A stretch of DNA of 64,000 nucleotides from Trema orientale (Eukaryota > Streptophyta > Magnoliopsida > Rosales > Cannabaceae), in NCBI GenBank assembly GCA_002914845.1, contig JXTC01000249.1:83809-147808 (forward strand). The letters run 5' to 3'. Every line of letters begins with the position of its first letter. Position 1 is the first letter of the stretch. This document shows positions 57,404 through 64,000 of this stretch, one piece after another. The translations under genes and the position numbers were made by a program. Under the pieces are notes generated by a model. The model ran no database searches, had not been told where the DNA came from, and was given only the letters and a program-made list of their open reading frames with translations.

Positions 57404-60400
57404 TGTAAGGTTATATTCGTATAACCTGTATGTGGGCCATAGGTTTTTATAACAATTATATAATATAAGGGCTGTCTAATTAAGTGGTCTACTTGAGGGC
57501 TCAGGAAGTTACCTATTAAGTGTGGACTCTGTAATATGTGGTTACCTAATCCTAGTCTAATAAGGATTGATGGGGTCTCTATTGGTGACTAGTATATAAG
57601 GATATAACTATAGGGTTTTGGTCCCCAAGTCAAATAGAACTTGTGCTCTTCTCCTCTGTTTCCATCAACAGAGAGAGACCCATTGAGCATACATAGAGTA
57701 TTCTGGCTGTGGAAGCCTTCTACCCTTAGGTTCTAATCAGTTAATCGCTTCCGCTTACGTGATCACATCCTTTGCTGTCAAACACGATGGATTCAAGTTA
57801 GTCACAGGTTTACTCTCAAAAAATCTTTTCCTGACAATTTAGCATGATAGATTCTGGGATTATATTTGGTTTATTAATCCATTATGTATATCTAACAAGT
57901 GGTATCAGGAGCAAGAAATCATGTTAAATTGCTTAGGATAATCATATATGTCACTATTTTATAATATCTTTACCTATTTGGCTTTCTAGGGTTTAGATAT
58001 AACATGTATGATTGATGAATTTTTCATGATTTTGTTGAGATATTTAGTGTTTGAAGGTTGAATTCTGAGTTTTGGGTCATAAAGATTGCAGATTAGGGTG
58101 AAAAATCGCATTAGGGTTGAGGTACCCGATTTTAAAATCGGGTAATCAACCCTCAGACTGCAGCACGGCGCTGCAGCGCCGCATTGGTGGTGCTGCGGCG
58201 CCAAGCCACGGATCAGGTGGCACCGCGGCGCCACTTGCGTGGCGCTGCAGTGCCACCATGTAATCACGGTGGCGCCGCGGCGCCATGCAACTGGCGCTGC
58301 AGTGCCACCATTCATCAAGGTGGCGCCGTGGCGCCACACATTGACATTGCAGCACCACCACCTGGGTTCAGAAATTTTTTTTTAGGTCGTTTTTTAACCT
58401 AATTGAGATACATGGTCTCGGTTTTGGGTAGAATTGAGTCGTTTTTGACCCAATTCAAGGAGTTTCAACCTGAAACTTAACCAATCTGTTATGTTTTCTC
58501 AACCTAGCTTCAGTACGACCCAAACTTTATCCGTTGAAAACTCTATTTGGCGTAAGAGTTGATAAAAGTGCTTAAAACTCAGTCGGTCATCCATAAAGAT
58601 TTGTGCATTAAAATTTTCAGTTTAATATTCTGGGCACTTTGGTTATTATTTTCTTTGTACTATTTGTTTAAATATTTTGAAATAGATGAGTTGAAACAAC
58701 ATGTTGCCAAAGTAACCTCTATTGCATGAATTTATTTATTTTGGAATATTTAAATGATTGTATGTTTATTGTTCATGCGAATAATTACCGGCCCAAAGGA
58801 AGGTGATTATTTGGCCGAATAATGAATACACCTGCGGTAATAGATATGTGATGGTTATCAAATTTCCATGTGGACAGTATATCGGCCTAAATGAAGATTT
58901 GCTGTCTGACAGGATTTACTGTCAATATTTGATTACTGCACTGAAGAGTACCATTTACAAGTTGATAAGTCGGCCCAAAGGAAGGCTTATTGATGTTGTT
59001 CTGGGTATCTTGTGATGGAAGCCCACCTTATATATTTATTTGTTGTATGTCATGCTAGTATATCTTTTTTTTGTATGCTTAGTTTATGACATATTTTTAC
59101 TGTAAGCTGTTATTTTCTGTTTTTTTATTCTCTATTCAGTTTCTATTTAATATATATCTGCCAATATTAAGTCTAATATTTGTGTTTAATAATACAAACC
59201 TTAAGAAATGGAATAAGCACAATGTGCTCAGTTGCATTGGTCTTGACCTTGTACTTCGGACAGAACATCCTACTACTCTTACAGTTTAAAGTTCTTCAGT
59301 TGGTAAAGAAGAGTTTTGAGTAGTAAATTCGTTCTAATTGCATAAGTCTCATGATCATGCAACACTCTATTACAGAAACCATAAGGGGCGCTATACCTGA
59401 GGAGGTAAACGCTAAGTTGTTCCTTAAAGCAATTACAGATCGTTTTATAGAAAACGAAAAGGTCGAAATGAGTACCATTTTTGGGATCTCGTTTCAATTC
59501 AGTATAAGGATTAAGGGAACATAAAGGAGTACATTATGGAGATGTCTAATCCCTCTTCCAAACTAAAGGCACTTAAGTTAGAGTAGTTGAAAGACTTGCT
59601 CGTGCATTCGGTCTCTATTTCTCTTCTTGCACAAATTAGTTAAGCAAAGTTACAACACCCTTAAGTACAAATGATCTTTTTTGAGATCATTTCTTATAGT
59701 GTGCAAGAAGAAGATAGGATGAAGTGAGAAAAGATTGAAAGTGCTCACTTAGCATGTACTTCTCAATATAAGATAAGATAAGGAAAAGGAATAAAGATAA
59801 GGAAGCTACAGTTATGTCTTTACAGCATAAAATGCAAAAGGAAACAACATAAGGAATTTGTTTGTTTCTTTTGCGAAAAGGGCTGGATGTATAAGGTTGA
59901 TTGTTCCAATCATGCCTTTTGACCTATAAAGAAGGGTATGCTTCTCAATTTTGTTTGTCGTAAAGTTAATTTAGTTCTTGTACCCAAATGCACTTACTGA
60001 ATAGATATGGATTCTACTATTCACATTCATGCAAGATTGTTTGTGAAGCCAGTTGCAAATTGATGATGAAAGATTCATCTGTTTGGGCAATGGCAACACT
60101 ACTTCAGTGGAGGCTATATAAGGTTATTTAGATTACAATTAGAGACTGGTTAAATTTTGGATTTGGAAGAGACTTTTAAAGTATTCTATTTCTGACTCGA
60201 ACAAATATAGTCATTCTTGTTCTTTCGGAAATAGTTCAATTTAATTTCTTTCCAGATTTAAATTTCTTGCTACTAGTTCTTTGATTGATAATCTTTATAA
60301 ATTGAAAATAATTGCCTCATCAAGTTAATCTTGCATATTAAGAACTATGGTACAAAAGTACAAGTCAATTAAAAGAATTTCTCTAAGGTATGACACAAGC

Positions 60401-63400
60401 TTTTTTGATATATCTCTTAATAGAGAATTAACAGCATTGTGTCAGATGAAATTCTTAGCCTACTTAACTTAACGGACTTTAGAATCTGTGTTAAGTACAT
60501 TAAGGAATACAGACAAACATAAGGAAATCAAGTATCAACAAGAGTTTTGATGTCTTAGAGCTAATTTATACTGATACATGCAGACCATTCCATACAGTTA
60601 TCTGGAATGGCCAACAGTTTTGCATTATGTTCATAGACAATTATTCTTATTAAGGGTACCTATTTTGGTTCATGAGAAGTCTCGATTTCTGGATACATCT
60701 AAGTTTTTCCAATGCCCAAGTTGAAATTCAACTGAGCTAGGAAATTAAAGCTGTCAAATCTAATCACAGTGCATACTATGATAGGTAAGACGGATAAACT
60801 AAATAAAGTCCAGAACTATTCACTCAGTTCCTAGAGACATACAGAATCGTCCGACAGTACAAAATACCAAGGAAACCTAGTATAAATAGTATTACTCAGT
60901 GACAATAAAGCAAACTTAAGGACATAGTAAGAAGTGTGATTAATCATTCTTCTTTACCTAAAATTACTCTAGGAACCTAAGAACTGCAGTTTACATACTA
61001 AGCAAAGCTTCCACTAAAAATGTAGCTAAAAATCCCATATGCGCTATAGACGGGCAAGAAGCCTAGCATTAGGTACTTGCATGTCTGGGGTTGTCCAACT
61101 AAGATTAGGCCATACAGGCCATATGGAAAGTGATTGGACTTAAGAATTTTAGTTACTATTTCATTCGGTACTTTGAAAAGTTAAGGGGATTTAAATTTAT
61201 GATACCTCTTATAAATCCTTTTCAAAATGGGAAAATATAAATTCCTTGAGGATATTAAGTTTGGGAGGAGAAAAGGTTAAGAATATTGTCTTTGAGGAGG
61301 AATTCATTTCTCTTTCTTCAGTTGCAATTGAAAATGTTCAGGTTTCAGGCTTCTATACCTGACATTATTCAAGATACAAATTCCGATCAAGACAATATTC
61401 AGCAGCTTCCAAAAGGGCAAACTCAACAACCTCAAGAGAAAGTGCCATGAAGGAAATCCACTAGAACATGTGTTTGATATGGGAGTAGAAAATGATCTAA
61501 TTATTTTCACTCAAGCTAAAATAATGTTCTAACTCTCAAAGTGGATTAATGCCATAAAGAATAAGATGAAATCCATGAAGGACAATGACATTTAAGATTT
61601 TGTCGACATTTAGGTTTGTCTAGTTCTAATGGTTTCACTCTGAAGGAAGGCATTATTTATAAAAAGACTTTCTTTCAGTTTTAATGAAAGACTCCTTCAG
61701 GATAATTTTTGCACTAGAAGCTCATCATATTCTGGAGTTACAATAGGAGAATTTAAAGACTACCAGTTTCTCGTTAAGATATTATAGATTCCATCTAGTC
61801 ATTTTCTCGTTTGGTTTTGAGGAAAATTTAAGTTGATGGTCTTATATATCACAAGTTCAGTGGGAGCAAGTTTATCTTCCTGATATTGTATGTCAATGAC
61901 ATACTTTTAGCTAGCAATGATATAGGCTTGTTGTACGAAATTAAGAAATTTTTATAGAAGGATATTGATGTGAAAGATCTTGGGGACGTCTCTTTTGTAC
62001 TAAGGAATATAGATACATTGAGATCCTTCCGGTAGTATCTTTTAGGATATCACAAAAGATCTATATCAATAAGGATTATATTTCAGGAGATATGCCCATT
62101 GGCTAAGGGTGATAAATACAGTTTCAATCAATGCCCATAATGATATTGAAATTAAGGAAATACAGAAATTCTCTTATGCATTGGCAGTGGCCGGAGAATC
62201 TTATGTATATTCAGGATTGTTAGGCAGATATTAATAACCCTCATGTGTATCATTAAGTAGCAGCAAAATGGGTTATACAGAATTTAGAGAGAACATTAGT
62301 TTATGTACTCACTTATCAGAAGTCGGAGAAATTTCAGAGATCATTGGGTATTCCGATTCTGATTTTGTTGGATGCCTGTATAGTTAAAGATCCACCTTTG
62401 GTTATATATATATTTGCTAAATAGAGGAGCTATTTGGAAGAGTGTTAGATAAACACTCACAGCTTTTTCACTACGGAGCAAAGTATATATATCTTGTTAT
62501 AAGGCATCGATTTATGGAATATAACTGCGAAATTTTATCATCAGGCTACAAGCTGTGGTTGATGGTTTTAAAAGACCATTAAGGAATTATTGTGATAATT
62601 AAGCTGCATTGTTGTATTCTGATAACAGCAGAAACTCTTGAAGTCAAGGCAAATAGACTTTAAGTTATCTGTTGTTAAAATAAAGTATTCAGAGTTGACA
62701 AGTGTCTAAGGAACATGTAAGTACAAACTCCATCATAGTGGCCACTCACCAAAGGTTTATCGCCTAAGGTGCTTTCATGAGCATATTGCTCATAATGGTG
62801 TTGTATTTTAAAGATGTGCTCATATTTATCATATTATTATCTTTCCTACTGCGGTTTAAGCATAAAGTTTGCAGTAATGCATTAAGAGGAAAGACTAAGG
62901 TTGATCTCATTTCAGTTTAAAGTAGGACTAAATGGAAATAGGCATGTACGATCACTTTTCGTGTAATTTCCATGCCACACATCCATACTTGATCTGGTCA
63001 TTGCGTGTATTGATTTGATAATTATTGATGGGTTTAGTTGCCTACCTAAGTGCAATGAAGGCCGCTTTGGTTTCATGTTAATATATAAGATAATACAGAT
63101 TGTCTTAAAGGGTAATTTCTCAATAGACAGTAATAAAGTGCGCACTCAAGTTTTCATTATATAATTGTCTCAGGAAAAACCCATATAGCCCAAGTGGGAG
63201 ATTGTAAGGTTATATTCGTATAACCTATATGTGGGCCATAGGTTTTTATAACAATTATATAATATAAGGGTTGTCTAATTAAGTGGGGCCAATTAAGTGG
63301 TCTAATTGAGGGCTCAGGAAGTTACTTATTAAGTATGGACTCTGTAATGTGTGGTTACCTAATCCTAGTCTAATAAGGATTGATGGGGTCTCTATTGGTG

Positions 63401-63711
63401 ACTAGTATATAAGGATATAACTATAGGGTTTTGGTCCCCAAGCCAAATAGAACGTGTGCTCTTCTCCTCTGCCTCCATCAACAGAGAGAGACCCATTGAG
63501 CATACATAGAGTATTCTGGCTGTGGAAGACCTTCTACCCTCAGGTTCTAATCAGTTAATCACTTCCGCTTACGTGATCACATCCTTTGCTGTCAAGCACG
63601 ATGGATTCAGGTTAGTCACGGGTTTACTCTCAACAAATCTTTTCCTGACAATTTGGCATGATAGATTCTGGGATTATATTTGGTTTATTAATCCATTATG
63701 TATATCTAACA
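57404..63711 (+). mobile_element. Ty1/Copia LTR retrotransposon, full length but decayed
   Basis: LTRs lie at 57404-57897 (494 bases) and 63203-63711 (509 bases), each starting TGTAAGG and ending TCTAACA. Target duplications CATAA are at 57399-57403 and 63712-63716. A primer-binding site TGGTATCAGGAGC (initiator-Met tRNA type) follows the left LTR and a purine tract AAGTGGGAGA precedes the right one. The order of recognisable parts is gag zinc knuckle (about 59.87 kb), integrase core (about 60.55-61.1 kb), reverse transcriptase (about 61.6-62.1 kb) and RNase H (to about 62.8 kb); this order gives the Copia family. No long open frame remains: it is broken, with many breaks. By eye the LTRs differ by about 3-4 percent plus one 14-base indel, suggesting insertion within the last few million years. 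It interrupts ORF1 of LINE A. Confidence 0.9.
58167..58372 (+). repeat. 52-base palindromic minisatellite in the Copia leader
   Basis: Four units of about 52 bases begin at 58167, 58219, 58271 and 58322. Each holds two GC-rich dyads 22 bases apart, for example CGGCGCTGCAGCGCCG (58166) and TGGCGCCGCGGCGCCA (58270). Spacing between dyads alternates 22 and 29-30 bases. It lies between the primer site and gag. Its frames on both strands are by-products. Confidence 0.8.
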
Positions 63712-64000
63712 CATAATTCGTCACCATTCCAAGACCATTGTCTTCTTGCTCTATGATGGTTATATATGCCTTGACAGCATGATCAATCTTACCGCAATAA
63801 AAACAGAATTCTGGTAGGCATTCATAACGAAAGTCCACCCAGCGATCTTTTATATCTTTGTCTAATCGAAGGGTCATCCCTCGTGGTAATGGCTTAGTGA
63901 CATCAATATCCACCCTTATACATAGGCAGCGACCCCAACCACCATAAATAGTAGTTGTATCAACCACTACATCAATTCTAATCTGAAGTCCAATAAACTT
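63712..64000 (-). mobile_element. LINE A: ORF1, zinc-knuckle part (continues past the window)
   Basis: Minus strand: IRVDIDVTKPLPRGMTLRLD, WVDFRYECLPEFCFYCGKID and then DNGLGMVTN. This is the DUF4283/zf-CCHC region of plant LINE ORF1. The fourth zinc ligand is Tyr instead of Cys. The frame ends exactly at the Copia target site, and the ORF1 text resumes on the other side at 57403. Confidence 0.75.

Noticed and set aside
58146-58402. Overlapping Ala/Arg/His-rich frames on both strands
   Set aside because: They are the 52-base GC-rich palindromic repeat read through; no start context or family.

Overview
The window looks like nuclear DNA of a core eudicot plant. It is AT-rich and gene-poor. 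Its genes have plant introns and plant-specific families: a type II PI4-kinase gamma, a P-class PPR protein and UGT89-type glycosyltransferases. Most of the rest is layered transposon debris. The order is uncertain; Rosales is only a guess. The first six bases are a HindIII site, so the sequence may begin at a clone end, and base 8852 is undetermined.

Layout. 1-3060: PI4K-gamma gene (+) with a likely intron in the 5' UTR. 3.1-9.8 kb: intergenic, with a tRNA-derived SINE at 6.05 kb and a TCGA-rich patch at 6.55-6.80 kb. 9834-12488: five-exon DNA-3-methyladenine glycosylase I gene (-), whose last intron appears to have a GC donor. 14.27 kb: a palindromic MITE. 15.06-18.47 kb: two-exon PPR gene (+) resembling Arabidopsis At1g13630, with telo-boxes upstream. 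18.2-22.2 kb: a tandem duplication that fused the 3' end of a PPR copy to a truncated UGT copy (pseudogene at 19.3-19.7 kb), followed by an intact UGT (20765-22213, -). 38546-40036: a second intact UGT (-) that keeps the same 3' flank.

Between and beyond the genes lie a pogo/Emigrant-like element (22.9 kb), two hAT-like non-autonomous elements (25.0 and 27.0 kb), a 413-bp repeat pair (24.25 and 33.9 kb), a second MITE pair (26.0 and 43.5 kb), an amplified palindromic MITE cluster (28.94-29.54 kb), a long-terminal-inverted-repeat element (30.13-31.37 kb), LINE 3' fragments (31.6 and 37.15 kb) and a second SINE (40.2 kb). From 45.6 kb to the end the sequence is mostly a dismembered L1-type LINE on the minus strand. 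It is interrupted by a 5'-truncated LINE of opposite orientation, a Ty3/Gypsy-like fragment, a probable solo LTR and a complete-length but decayed Ty1/Copia element (57404-63711, 5-bp target duplication CATAA).

Functionally the host genes are unrelated housekeeping or organellar genes (lipid signalling, DNA repair, organelle RNA processing) next to a small specialised-metabolism UGT group. I see no operon-like or pathway cluster beyond the UGT paralogues. The least explained signals are three spaced hairpins with compensating stem changes (28.47-28.65 kb), the 52-bp palindromic minisatellite in the Copia leader, the palindromic MITE family and its 219-bp amplification, and the PPR/UGT chimeric duplication.
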